This document shows, in pieces, positions 15,596 through 25,566 of a stretch of 52,785 bases of DNA. The notes under the pieces are model-generated. The model worked only from the letters and a program-made list of their open reading frames with translations, was not told the DNA's origin and did no database searches. The position numbers and the translations under genes were made by a program. The stretch's first letter is position 1; every line of letters begins with the position of its first letter. The stretch is from Acidobacteriota bacterium (GTDB lineage Bacteria > Acidobacteriota > UBA6911). The stretch spans positions 1-52,785 of the forward strand of contig QHZE01000453.1 of the NCBI GenBank assembly GCA_003225335.1, given 5' to 3'.

Positions 15596-16261
15596 ATGCT
15601 TGTATTCGGAAGAGCAGTCCGATGCGCATTGGTTATTCTGCCGCTGTTAGTCTCTCAAGTAATACTATTGGCTGGAGAGCACACGTTGGGCCACGGTACG
15701 CGCATCTCCCTCCAGTTGACCGACAGTCTTAGCACAAAACTCAATAATGAAGGGGATACCTTCACGGCTAGGGTGGTATCCCCTGTCACCCTCGGAGAAA
15801 CGGTTATAGTCCCCAAGGGGAGCATTGTCACCGGCAGCATCTCACGGGTTCTGAGACCTGGCCGTTTCAGGGGAAAGGCTGTAATGGATCTTGTTTTTCA
15901 CTCCGTCCGCATCCCCGGCAAGCCCGACCTGCCGATTGTTGCCTCCCTGTTGACGTTAGACGCACAAGGCAATGTGGAAGCAAGAACCGAAGGATCCATT
16001 CGAGGGGAAGGTTCCAAGGGGAAGGATGCCGTGAGTATCGCCAAGCCGGCAGCCGCGGCAGCCGGGGTCGGGGCACTGGTCGATGGGAGCAAAGGGGCTG
16101 CGATTGGCAGCGGAATCGGAGCTGCAGTTGGCCTGGCAACAGTCTTTGCGACACGTGGAAAAGATCTGGAACTTCCCCGGGGTTCTGCATTGGACATTGT
16201 GCTCGATCGCCCGCTGGCGGTTCCGGTGGACTCAGAGGAGAGTGGTCCTCGAAATCACTGA
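15596..16261 (+). CDS. Exported beta-barrel/glycine-zipper protein of unknown function
   Basis: A 221-residue protein with a signal sequence at about 1-28 (ALVILPLLVSQVILLAGE). A compact beta domain follows (TRISLQLTDSLSTKLNNEGD; TLGETVIVPKGSIVTGSI) resembling the TrbI/VirB10-like C-terminal fold. A glycine-zipper near 160-185 (GVGALVDGSKGAAIGSGIGA) could insert into a membrane. It ends with a short strand (LPRGSALDIVLDRPL). GGAGG lies 7 nt before the ATG. I infer an envelope-associated protein; no function is assigned. Confidence 0.75.
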   Translation: MLVFGRAVRCALVILPLLVSQVILLAGEHTLGHGTRISLQLTDSLSTKLNNEGDTFTARVVSPVTLGETVIVPKGSIVTGSISRVLRPGRFRGKAVMDLVFHSVRIPGKPDLPIVASLLTLDAQGNVEARTEGSIRGEGSKGKDAVSIAKPAAAAAGVGALVDGSKGAAIGSGIGAAVGLATVFATRGKDLELPRGSALDIVLDRPLAVPVDSEESGPRNH

Positions 16262-16267
16262 GAGCCA

Positions 16268-16350
16268 AGGGACAAAGGGTTCAAGGGGCAAACGGATCAA
16301 GCAAAGGAAACTTTACCAGGCACCCCTTGCCCATTGCCCGTTCTGGGCAG
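16268..16350. repeat. GGGGCAAA-type inverted repeat
   Basis: CAAGGGGCAAACGG on the left, and CACCCCTTGCCCATTGCCCG on the right in reverse orientation, around an AT-rich centre. The same word family occurs at 39271-39326. It lies between two convergent genes and may act as a bidirectional terminator. Confidence 0.55.
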
Positions 16351-17973
<1,623 letters not shown>

Positions 17974-18864
17974 ATGATTACTATCCGGCGAGCCGTATTC
18001 CCGGCTGCGGGTTTGGGGACAAGGTTCCTTCCAGCCACGAAAGCGCAGCCAAAGGAGATGCTGGCGCTGGTCGACAAGCCGATAATCCAGTATGCGGTGG
18101 AAGAGGCCGTAGCCTCGGGTCTCGAGAACCTGATCATCATCACTGGCCGCGGCAAGAATGCTATTGAAGATCATTTTGACGTCTCCTTCGAGCTCGAAAA
18201 AATACTGGAAGAGCGGGGAAAGCCGGACCTTTTGAAGCTGGTGCGCGCCGTGTCCGACATGGTTCACATCGCCTACGTCCGTCAGAAGGAAGCCCTCGGA
18301 TTGGGGCACGCGATTCTTGTCGCGCGGGATCTGGTCAATAACGAGCCTTTTGCTGTATTGCTCGGAGACGACATCATCGAGTCCGAAACACCCTGCATCC
18401 GCCAGATGATGGATGTGTATCAGCGTTACGGGACGAGCGTGGTGGCGATCATGGAGGTCCCCAAGGAGGAAGTCTCCAGATACGGGATTATCAAGGGAAC
18501 GCCCCTACCCGGCGAAGAGGGGAGGCTTTTCGATTTACAGGACATGGTAGAGAAACCATCGGCACACGAGGCGCCCTCCAACCTGGCAATCATTGGCCGT
18601 TACATTCTTACTCCGGCGATTTTCGAAACTCTTGGCGGCACAGAACGTGGAAGAGGCGGCGAGATCCAGTTGACCGACGGGCTGCGGAGGCTTCTGGCCA
18701 ACGAAAGGATCTTGGGTTACCGTTTCCATGGCAAACGTCACGACGCAGGCGACAAGCTCGGGTTTCTGAAGGCCACTGTAGAGTTTGCCTTGAAGAACGA
18801 GGATCTCGGCCCGGAGTTTAGGCGGTATCTTAGCTCGCTAAGGCTTGGTGAAAGCCAGAAGTGA
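17974..18864 (+). CDS. galU: UTP-glucose-1-phosphate uridylyltransferase
   Basis: A 296-residue enzyme making UDP-glucose from UTP and glucose-1-phosphate for envelope polysaccharides. The nucleotide-binding signature FPAAGLGTRFLPATKAQPKE is at about 9-28, followed by the DKPIIQYAVEEA motif. Further conserved blocks are LGHAILVARDL and VEKPSAHEAPSNLAIIGRYI. The ATG at 17974 sits seven bases after GGAGGGG. The frame extends upstream, but those codons cover the promoter. It is followed by a repeat and then purD. Confidence 0.95.
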   Translation: MITIRRAVFPAAGLGTRFLPATKAQPKEMLALVDKPIIQYAVEEAVASGLENLIIITGRGKNAIEDHFDVSFELEKILEERGKPDLLKLVRAVSDMVHIAYVRQKEALGLGHAILVARDLVNNEPFAVLLGDDIIESETPCIRQMMDVYQRYGTSVVAIMEVPKEEVSRYGIIKGTPLPGEEGRLFDLQDMVEKPSAHEAPSNLAIIGRYILTPAIFETLGGTERGRGGEIQLTDGLRRLLANERILGYRFHGKRHDAGDKLGFLKATVEFALKNEDLGPEFRRYLSSLRLGESQK

Positions 18865-18882
18865 GAATGTGTGATTTTCCCC

Positions 18883-18952
18883 AGGGGCGGTCCTATGTCG
18901 TCGCCCGCGCGGCCCATAATGGCGGGGACTCGCGGGGCCGCCCCTACGTCAC
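18883..18952. repeat. GC-rich 'GGGGCGG...CCGCCCC' palindrome
   Basis: The outer arms AGGGGCGG and CCGCCCCTACG enclose CCTATGTCGTCGCCCG and GCGGGGACTCGCGGGG. It is closely similar along its length to the copy at 36707-36784. A half copy (GGGCCCCTACGTCACG) is at 47569-47584. Confidence 0.75.
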
Positions 18953-18969
18953 GCCTTTAGAGTACCGGT

Positions 18970-20265
18970 ATGCGAGTGTTGGTGATTGGATCAGGTGGCA
19001 GGGAACACGCGCTCGTTTGGAAGCTGCGGCAGAGCGCTCGCGTCCGGAAAGTGATCTGTGTCCCTGGAAACGGCGGCATCGGTCGCGATGTGAGATGTTT
19101 TCCGATTTCGCCGCTCGACTTCGCATCCCTTTCGGAGCTGGTCCGGAAGGAACAAATCGATCTTGTGCTCGTTGGGCCCGAAGCGCCGCTGGCAGCGGGC
19201 CTTGCCGATCACTTCGCGGCTGAGGGGACTCGCGTACTGGGACCTTGCAAAGACGCGGCGCGCCTGGAGTCAAGTAAGGTTTTTGCCAAGGAGTTTATGG
19301 CGCGCCACGGCATTCCGACGGCTCATTTCTCAATTCACAGGGACCCCCGTGAAGCCCTGGCTGTCCTGGATTCCCGCGAAACACGTTACCCCGTCGTCGT
19401 CAAAGCGGATGGACTTGCGGGAGGCAAGGGGGTTGTCGTGGCGCGCACCGCTGAAGAAGCCCGGGATGCCGTACGACGGATAATGATTGAAAGAGAGTTT
19501 GGCAGAGCTGGTGAACAGATCGTGCTGGAGGAATTCCTGGAGGGAACCGAAGCTTCCTTTATTGTCTTCACGGATGGAAAGACCGTCCTTCCGGCCGTTC
19601 TCGCGCAGGACCACAAGGCGGCCTACGATGGCGACAGAGGCCCGAACACTGGTGGAATGGGCGCTTACTCTACGGATACTCTCCTTGCCCCGGACGTTCG
19701 TGAGCAAGTTTTGCATAGTGTCGTTTACCCTGTCATCGACGGTATGAATGCTGAAGGAACGGTATTCCGCGGCATCCTCTATGCGGGTCTGATGCTGACT
19801 TCAGCGGGCCCCAAGGTTCTCGAGTTCAACGTAAGGATGGGAGATCCGGAGGCTCAAGTGATCCTCCCGCGGCTGGCCAGCGATTTCGGGATGCTGTGCG
19901 AAGCGTTGTGCGAGGGTCGGCTGGTGAGCTATCAGGCTTCCTGGACGTTTGCCGCCACAGTCTGTGTTGTCCTTGCCTCGGGGGGCTATCCCGGCGCCTA
20001 CGAAAAGGGTCGGTCTATTTCCGGCCTCGAAATGGCAGGGGAAGACAAACGTATCGTCATCTTCCATTCCGGCACCCGTTGTGAAAATACTGGATATGTA
20101 ACCGATGGCGGCCGGGTCCTTGGTGTGACCGCTGTCGCGGAAGATCTGGCTTCCGCGGTGATGGCGGCGTACGAAGCCGTGAACAAAGTTCACTTCGAGG
20201 GGATGCACTGCAGGCGCGATATCGGTGCCAGGGCGCTCCACCTATTCCAGGGGGGATACGCGTAA
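18970..20265 (+). CDS. purD: Phosphoribosylamine-glycine ligase
   Basis: A 431-residue GAR synthetase. It joins phosphoribosylamine, glycine and ATP to make GAR in de novo purine synthesis. It begins MRVLVIGSGGREHALVWKL (family N-terminal signature). The ATP-grasp domain includes VKADGLAGGKGVVVA, the diagnostic RGPNTGGMGAYS and, later, LEFNVRMGDPEAQVILPRL. The stop codon is directly adjacent to the purE ATG, so purD-purE-mtaB form one unit. Confidence 0.97.
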   Translation: MRVLVIGSGGREHALVWKLRQSARVRKVICVPGNGGIGRDVRCFPISPLDFASLSELVRKEQIDLVLVGPEAPLAAGLADHFAAEGTRVLGPCKDAARLESSKVFAKEFMARHGIPTAHFSIHRDPREALAVLDSRETRYPVVVKADGLAGGKGVVVARTAEEARDAVRRIMIEREFGRAGEQIVLEEFLEGTEASFIVFTDGKTVLPAVLAQDHKAAYDGDRGPNTGGMGAYSTDTLLAPDVREQVLHSVVYPVIDGMNAEGTVFRGILYAGLMLTSAGPKVLEFNVRMGDPEAQVILPRLASDFGMLCEALCEGRLVSYQASWTFAATVCVVLASGGYPGAYEKGRSISGLEMAGEDKRIVIFHSGTRCENTGYVTDGGRVLGVTAVAEDLASAVMAAYEAVNKVHFEGMHCRRDIGARALHLFQGGYA

Positions 20266-20769
20266 ATGAATCCCAAGGTGGCCCTCGTCCTCGGCAGCGA
20301 TTCCGATTACCCGGTTGTTGAGGATGCCCTCAAGATTCTGGATGATTTTGGGATCCCTTGTGAGGTAACGGTCTCCAGCGCCCACAGGTCTCCGGATCGG
20401 ACGCAGCGCTACGCGGCCACGCTCGAGGAGCGGGGGATAGAAGTCGTCATTGCCTGTGCGGGCGGGGCGGCGCATCTGGCGGGTGTGCTGGCAGCTCACA
20501 CCATTCTTCCCGTGGTCGGAGTCCCGATCGATTCCTCGCCGCTGAAGGGACTGGATTCCCTCCTGTCCACGTCCATGATGCCTGCCGGAGTCCCGGTGGC
20601 TACCATGGCCATTGGCAAGGCAGGCGCCAGCAACGCCGCTCTCCTGGCCGCGCAGATCCTGGCTCGGAGCGATGCTTCTCTGGCTCAGCGTTTGCGCGAG
20701 TACAAAAAGAGACTCGCGGAGCGAGTCGAAGAAAGGGACCGCCAGATCAAAAAGGTCCGCAATGTCTAA
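20266..20769 (+). CDS. purE: N5-carboxyaminoimidazole ribonucleotide mutase
   Basis: A 167-residue class I PurE. It converts N5-CAIR to CAIR in purine synthesis. Signatures: LGSDSDYPVVEDA near residue 8, the active-site SAHRSPDRT near 38-46, and AGGAAHLAGVLAAHT. The usual partner purK is absent from this operon. The last eight nucleotides overlap the mtaB start. Confidence 0.96.
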   Translation: MNPKVALVLGSDSDYPVVEDALKILDDFGIPCEVTVSSAHRSPDRTQRYAATLEERGIEVVIACAGGAAHLAGVLAAHTILPVVGVPIDSSPLKGLDSLLSTSMMPAGVPVATMAIGKAGASNAALLAAQILARSDASLAQRLREYKKRLAERVEERDRQIKKVRNV

Positions 20770-22108
20770 GTTCTTTGTCTACACCTTTGGCTGTCGTTGC
20801 AATCAAGCGGATAGTGCGGCGATTCGTGAGGGTCTGTGCCGCAGCTCCATGCGGGAAGCGGAGAACTCTCTCGATGCGGAGCTGGTGGTAATAAATACCT
20901 GCACCGTAACTCAGCGTACGGACCGGCAGATCCGGCAGATGGTTCGCAGGGTCCACCGGGAAAACCCCCACGCTCGAATGGCAGTCACAGGCTGCTACGC
21001 GGAGAGGGATCCGCTGGCCCTGGCTGCAATCCCGGGTGTGAGCCTTGTGATCGGCAATGCGGATAAGGACAGGCTCGCCGCGCTCGTGTCGGAGGAAAGC
21101 CCGCAGACGCCGGGGAAGGTCATTCGGAGCCGATTCGATGCGGGTCGCGACTATCTCATTCCTCCGATGTTCAGGCTGGGAGGAAGGACGCGCCCCTTCC
21201 TCAAGATACAGGATGGGTGTGATGCGCGTTGTTCCTATTGCATTGTGCCCACGGTTCGCGGCCCCGGCAGAAGCGCGAAGCCCGAAGACATCCTTGCCGA
21301 AGTCGGACGCTTGATCCGGCTTGGATATCAGGAAATTGTCGTGACCGGGGTTCACTTGGGGACCTATGGCAACAAGCTGAGCCGCCGTACCGGCCTGGTG
21401 GAATTGCTGAAACGGATCCTGGAGACTCCCGGGCTTGGACGCCTCCGTTTGAGCAGCATTGAGCCTATGAGTTTTTCACAAGGTATTGTGGATCTCGCCT
21501 CGACTTACAGGAATTTTGCACCGCACTTTCACATTCCGATGCAGAGCGGGAGCGATCGGATTCTCAGAAAAATGCGGCGCCCCTACACCGCACTTCGATT
21601 CCTGGAGCTGCTCGAGCACATTCGCGCCAAATTGCCCGCGGCGGGCCTCGGAACCGATGTGATCGCAGGATTCCCAGGGGAAACAGACCGCGACTTTGAG
21701 AAGACATGCGAGCTCATCCGAGACTCCCCTTTGACCTATGTTCACGTTTTCCCGTTCTCCGCTCGAGAAGGGACGGACGCCTACGAGATGACGGATAGGG
21801 TAGCGGATCCTGTCATCTACGAGCGCGCCCGGATGTTGCGCGCGCTCTCTCATGAAAAGGACTTCGCCTTTCGCCGGAGTCTCTTGGGGCGTGTCCTGCC
21901 GGCGATTTCGCTATCGAAAGAGGAAGAGGCAGGAGAGTTTGTGGCCCTGACTGACAATTACATCCCCGTATGCATGCCACGTATGCCAGTGCCCCCAAAT
22001 CGGCTGATTGAGATACAAGTGCGGGAAGTTGAGAGGGACGCTACCTACGGTGCGTTCGCATCGGAAACAAACCTAATGGCGCAAAACGAAACCACCGATG
22101 AACACTGA
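20762..22108 (+). CDS. mtaB: tRNA methylthiotransferase, MtaB type
   Basis: A 448-residue radical-SAM methylthiotransferase. The N-terminal UPF0004 domain supplies three cluster cysteines: C11 (TFGCRCNQ), C47 (NTCTVT), C78 (TGCYAE). The radical-SAM motif is C153-x3-C157-x2-C160 (GCDARCSYCIVP), followed by a C-terminal TRAM-like part. The absence of the MiaB-type insert and the GPGRS motif point to MtaB, which methylthiolates t6A37 of tRNA. Residue 13 is also Cys, where relatives usually have Val. The final residues (NETTDEH) and stop codon come from a dispersed repeat at 22091-22115. ATG 20762 overlaps purE by 8 nt. Confidence 0.88.
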   Translation: MSKFFVYTFGCRCNQADSAAIREGLCRSSMREAENSLDAELVVINTCTVTQRTDRQIRQMVRRVHRENPHARMAVTGCYAERDPLALAAIPGVSLVIGNADKDRLAALVSEESPQTPGKVIRSRFDAGRDYLIPPMFRLGGRTRPFLKIQDGCDARCSYCIVPTVRGPGRSAKPEDILAEVGRLIRLGYQEIVVTGVHLGTYGNKLSRRTGLVELLKRILETPGLGRLRLSSIEPMSFSQGIVDLASTYRNFAPHFHIPMQSGSDRILRKMRRPYTALRFLELLEHIRAKLPAAGLGTDVIAGFPGETDRDFEKTCELIRDSPLTYVHVFPFSAREGTDAYEMTDRVADPVIYERARMLRALSHEKDFAFRRSLLGRVLPAISLSKEEEAGEFVALTDNYIPVCMPRMPVPPNRLIEIQVREVERDATYGAFASETNLMAQNETTDEH

Positions 22109-22499
22109 TGCACACAGTTGTGTTTGGAGTTCAGGTTTTAGCCCGCTCAGAGAGCGAACTTTTTCGGCAGCCCAAAGGCTGAGCTCCAATGATCGATGAC
22201 AAGTGACCAATGAAGGATGTGGGATTTGCAGATTCGTTCCATGCCTGCGATTTGTCATTTTTTCATTTGCCATTTGTCATTTGAAAAATATTGGTCTGCG
22301 TTCTCTGCGGAAGTGAGAAAAAAATCGTGACGTCCCGTGCCGCGGGACATCGGGGCCTGGGTGGCTCCTTTTGCGTCAACAGGACCGTTTGCCCCGCCAG
22401 TGCGGGACGCTACATTTTTTCTCACGTCCTGCGACTCTGCGGTGAACGTGTTTGGTTGCGGCTGGCTGCGCCGTGTTTATCGGTGTTCCTCGGTGGTTT
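22091..22499. repeat. Nested set of palindromic repeats between mtaB and acpS
   Basis: Outer arms: ACCACCGATGAACACTGATG (22091) and GTTTATCGGTGTTCCTCGGT (22475), the family of 9280-9330. Inside the left part is a GAGTTCAGG...GAGCTCC palindrome (22125-22190), then AT-rich ATTTGTCATTT words (22250-22285). A further inverted pair follows: CTGCGTTCTCTGCGG, GTGAGAAAAA, GACGTCCCG (22296-22337) against CGGGACGC, TTTTTTCTCACGTC, CTCTGCGG (22403-22447). The stretch has no gene. Confidence 0.7.
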
Positions 22500-22513
22500 C
22501 ATTCATGCTGCAC

Positions 22514-22897
22514 TCAGCCGGGAGTCTCCAGGATCACAACGGCGATAGCCCAGTGCTCGGAGTGCGAGAGAGTCACGTGCGTTCTCACGGCGCCAAATGC
22601 TTGCGCGCGCCTTTCCGCTTCTCCCCGAAGGCAGAGCACGGGAGCGTCCGGCTCCGTTCTGTGAACTTCAACATCCTTCCAGGTGACCCCTTTGGCCCAT
22701 CCGGTCCCAAGAGCTTTGAAGACGGCTTCCTTAGCGGCGAAGCGGACGGCAAAGTGCGGAGCGGGGTCTTTGCGCGCGCGACAAAATTCCTGCTCGGCCT
22801 GAGTGTAAATCCTTCGAACGAAACGGTCCCCCTGTCTCTCCAAGGCTGCCCGTACCCTGGAGATCTCTACGACGTCCACTCCGATTCCCACGATCAT
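22514..22897 (-). CDS. acpS: Holo-[acyl-carrier-protein] synthase
   Basis: A 127-residue phosphopantetheinyl transferase that moves 4'-phosphopantetheine from CoA to apo-ACP. Signatures: GIGVDVVEISRV with metal ligand D8, and RFAAKEAVFKALGTG with E57. Its length matches the family. The real start is ATG 22897 (MIVGIGVDVV); the longer frame reaches into pgeF on the other strand. It diverges from pgeF across 44 bp. Confidence 0.96.
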   Translation of the reverse strand: MIVGIGVDVVEISRVRAALERQGDRFVRRIYTQAEQEFCRARKDPAPHFAVRFAAKEAVFKALGTGWAKGVTWKDVEVHRTEPDAPVLCLRGEAERRAQAFGAVRTHVTLSHSEHWAIAVVILETPG

Positions 22898-22941
22898 TCT
22901 GGTCTCAGTAACTCGACTGAAGAATCTCCCGGAGCCTTCCG

Positions 22942-23742
22942 ATGTTCTGTGAATCTTTTGTAAGGCGCGAGATAGACGACCTCCCCTTCTATCGCTGCAC
23001 TGCGCTGGAAGAGTTGACCTTCCTACGGCACGGTTTCTCGACACGTCATGGAGGGGTAAGTCCTTTACCGTCCCGGTCCTTGAACCTCAGCTTTGTATCC
23101 TGGGATGACCCGCAACGAGTGGGGGAGAATCGAAAGAGGTTCACGCACGCGCTGGAGCTCCCTGACGCTCTGGTAACTCTGTCTCAGATCCACTCGGACC
23201 GAGTGCATATCATAGAGGAAAAACCAGATCAACGGAATCCAAGCCCACAGGGGGACGCGCTGGTGACCCGCTCCTTGGGCCTGGTACTGGCGGTTCAAGG
23301 AGCCGACTGCTTTCCTATTCTGATTGTGGACCCGGAGACAAAAGCCATAGCCGCCGTTCATGCCGGCTGGCGCGGAACTCTGGCACGCATTGCGGCGAAG
23401 ACCATCGCAAAGATGCGGGAAAGTCTCGGCTGTGATCCCGCCCGCCTTCTGATAGCCGTGGGGCCAGGCATCCGGTCCTGCTGTTTTGAAGTTGGTCCCG
23501 AGGTGCTGCGGGCGTTCCAGACGGAGTTCGCCGGCGTCCAATTAGGACAAACCAGCGCCTCCGGAAGGTTACGTCTGGATCTTCGGCGGGCCTTGGAGAT
23601 TCAGTTTGAGGAAGCCGGTGCGTCTTCCGAGCGAGTCTACGATCTTGGGAAATGTACCCGATGTTGTGCGGACGAGTTCTTCTCCTTTCGCCGTGAGGGG
23701 CCTCGCTCCGGCCGACTGATGGGAGTCATCGGCTTGGTCTAA
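22942..23742 (+). CDS. pgeF: Multicopper-oxidase-like YfiH/PgeF protein
   Basis: A 266-residue member of the YfiH (DUF152) family, described as peptidoglycan editing factor and also reported as purine-nucleoside active or laccase-like. Conserved metal ligands: H84 (SQIHSD), C123 (GADCFPILI) and H140 (VHAGWRGT). Further motifs are GPGIRSCCFEVG and DLGKCTRCCADEFFSFRREG near the end. Normal length. The ATG at 22942 is 44 bp from the divergent acpS start, so promoters must overlap here. Confidence 0.92.
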   Translation: MFCESFVRREIDDLPFYRCTALEELTFLRHGFSTRHGGVSPLPSRSLNLSFVSWDDPQRVGENRKRFTHALELPDALVTLSQIHSDRVHIIEEKPDQRNPSPQGDALVTRSLGLVLAVQGADCFPILIVDPETKAIAAVHAGWRGTLARIAAKTIAKMRESLGCDPARLLIAVGPGIRSCCFEVGPEVLRAFQTEFAGVQLGQTSASGRLRLDLRRALEIQFEEAGASSERVYDLGKCTRCCADEFFSFRREGPRSGRLMGVIGLV

Positions 23743-24083
23743 CTAGGCAGGGGGCTTCGCCCCTTGATATCCCGCTAAAAAGCAGCGGGATATGAAATCC
23801 AGAATTCAGGAGCCAGAATGGCAAGCTCAAGCCGGTGAGTTGATTCTGTCCTCTCTCTTCTGAATTCTGGCTTCTGGATTCTTGAAACGAGAACAAAATT
23901 CTCGTTTGAGCGTGCATAACGGCCTAACTCGACTTGGCGGTGCAAAGTTCACAGCGCGGCCGAGCCGCAACCCAAAACTTGGCGGTTCTTTGTGTCTTCG
24001 TGTCTTGGTGGTAAAGGCTGCGCACGATCCAGCACGAAGACTCCAAGAATCAAGAAGCGTTTTCCGTGACGGCTGCGCTTTCG
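23743..24083. other. 341-bp intergenic region dominated by inverted repeats
   Basis: After pgeF come the hairpin GGGGGCTTCGCCCC (23750-23763), a perfect 10-bp stem ATATCCCGCT/AGCGGGATAT (23767-23793), and an inverted pair AATCCAGAATTCAGGAGCC (from about 23797) / GAATTCTGGCTTCTGGATT (about 23863). Words of the 'TGTGTCTTCGTGTCTTGGTGG' family lie at 23990-24013. No gene was seen. Confidence 0.6.
23750..23885. repeat. Three adjacent inverted repeats after pgeF
   Basis: The first two stems are compact and perfect (loops of 4 and 7 nt) and could terminate pgeF. The third pairs CCAGAATTCAGGAGCCAG with a right arm in which about 7 bases are missing, around an AG-rich centre. This 'CCAGAATTC' word family is distinct from the others in the window. 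Confidence 0.65.
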
Positions 24084-25253
24084 TTACAGACCGAGGCGGG
24101 CCAGGGCCGATTCTTCGACCGGCTTGGGGGGTGGATGGAGGAGATCGCCTTGAGCTTGGTCCCTTCCCGCAAGCATGCCACACGCGGCGGACACGTCCTG
24201 GCCCCGGGGACGGCGTATGTAGACTGTAATGCTATGGTCGGTGAGTATCTTTTGAAAAGCGAGGATGCGATCCTCGCTGGGAGTCCTCAGGGGGACCCAG
24301 GGGTCAGCGTTGAGCGGAATGAGATTGATTTTCTTCCTTAGCCCCTCGAGCAACGCAACCAGCCTGCGGGCATCTTCCGGGGTGTCGTTCACCTCTTCGA
24401 TGAGGACATACTCAAAGGTGATGCGCTGCCGGCGTTCCAGCGGGAAGCGGCGGCAGGCATCGAGCAGCGTCGCGATATCCCATTTTCTGTTGATGGGAAT
24501 CAAGACGTCGCGCACCGCGTCCGTCGTCGCATTGAGGGCAATCGCCAGGTTTGGAATCACCGGTTCCGCAGCCAGGCGCTTTATCTGAGGCACTACGCCG
24601 GACGTTGACAATGTAATCCGGCGCGGCGAGATCGCCATCCCTTCCTTGTCCGTCATCAACCGTACTGCCTTCATGACGTTCTCATAATTATGGAGCGGTT
24701 CCCCCATACCCATGATCACGATGTTTAACCTCTTTGGTGCACAACCACGGCACTGCTCAAGGCTGAGGACCTGCGCCACAATCTCTCCCGCCGAGAGGTT
24801 CCTGCGCATCGGCAGTTTGCCGGTGACGCAAAACAGGCACTCCACGGCGCAGCCCACCTGTGAAGAAATGCAGAACGTCTCCCTCTGTTCTTCGGGGATG
24901 AAAACAGATTCGATCTTCTGGCCGGGTGAAACTTCGAAAAGGTAGCGGCGAGTTCCGTCCCTTGATTCGAAGGTCTTTGCGACAGGAGGGTACTCGATGA
25001 CGTAGGCGTCCTCCAACCTCTTCCGCAGTCCCTTACTCAAGTCGGTGAATTGTTCCCACGAGCGCAGGCGGCGGCAGTAAATCCCTGCGTATATCTGGCG
25101 GGCGCGATAGGAGGGTTCGCTGAGATCCTGAACGACGGAGGTCAGCTCTTCGAGGCTAGCTCCCACCAGGTTCGTCTTGTCAGTCCCCACGACTTGCTTC
25201 CCATGTCTCACTTTGAAACAATTCACGATAGCACGTTCGAGTTTCGGCGTCAT
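24084..25253 (-). CDS. rlmN: Dual-specificity 23S rRNA/tRNA A-C2 methyltransferase
   Basis: A 389-residue radical-SAM enzyme that methylates C2 of A2503 in 23S rRNA and A37 in some tRNAs. The cluster motif is C135-x3-C139-x2-C142 (GCAVECLFC). Other family features: NIVIMGMGEPLHNYENV, the covalent-intermediate region ending RRPRGQDVSAACGML, and IPLNADPWVP. A C-terminal tail of about 28 residues extends past the usual end. Start choice: ATG 25253 after GGAGGAGG, or GTG 25190 nearer the conserved TNLVGASLEEL; the TTG at 25280 is unlikely because it abuts a repeat. Confidence 0.94.
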   Translation of the reverse strand: MTPKLERAIVNCFKVRHGKQVVGTDKTNLVGASLEELTSVVQDLSEPSYRARQIYAGIYCRRLRSWEQFTDLSKGLRKRLEDAYVIEYPPVAKTFESRDGTRRYLFEVSPGQKIESVFIPEEQRETFCISSQVGCAVECLFCVTGKLPMRRNLSAGEIVAQVLSLEQCRGCAPKRLNIVIMGMGEPLHNYENVMKAVRLMTDKEGMAISPRRITLSTSGVVPQIKRLAAEPVIPNLAIALNATTDAVRDVLIPINRKWDIATLLDACRRFPLERRQRITFEYVLIEEVNDTPEDARRLVALLEGLRKKINLIPLNADPWVPLRTPSEDRILAFQKILTDHSITVYIRRPRGQDVSAACGMLAGRDQAQGDLLHPPPKPVEESALARLGL

Positions 25254-25280
25254 CCTCCTCCACCATAGGGTCAAATCCAA

Positions 25281-25425
25281 CCTTCAGCCACAGAGCCGCG
25301 GAGACACGGAGGTGGAGGCTAGAAGATAGAGGGTAGAAGATGGAGAATGGAAAAACTGTTTCGCCATCCTCTAGCCTTGATCTTCCATCCTCAATTTTTC
25401 TCCGTGTCTCGGTGGCTAAATCGGG
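25281..25425. repeat. CACAGAGACAC palindrome with an inner AAGATGGAG palindrome
   Basis: The outer left arm AGCCACAGAGCCGCGGAGAC (25286) pairs with CTCCGTGTCTCGGTGGCT (25400-25417). Inside is a second imperfect palindrome of AGAAGATGGAGAATGG type against CCATCCTC and ATCTTCCATCCTC. The central 17-mer ACTGTTTCGCCATCCTC (25355-25371) occurs identically at 33915-33931. Confidence 0.75.
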
Positions 25426-25566
25426 GTTGCCACAGTCGGCGAGTGCAGTGAACAGCTGCCGGTCATCTCCGCCTGGTGTTGAACGGGCGAGGGCACTGTG
25501 ATACTAAATACGTTAAAAGAGAGACCTGGGTTTCACGTGGACGACTGGAACCGTACCTGCAATTGA

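Noticed and set aside
25190-25280. TTG 25280 as the rlmN start
   Set aside because: It abuts the repeat at 25281-25425 and has no ribosome-binding site; ATG 25253 follows GGAGGAGG.
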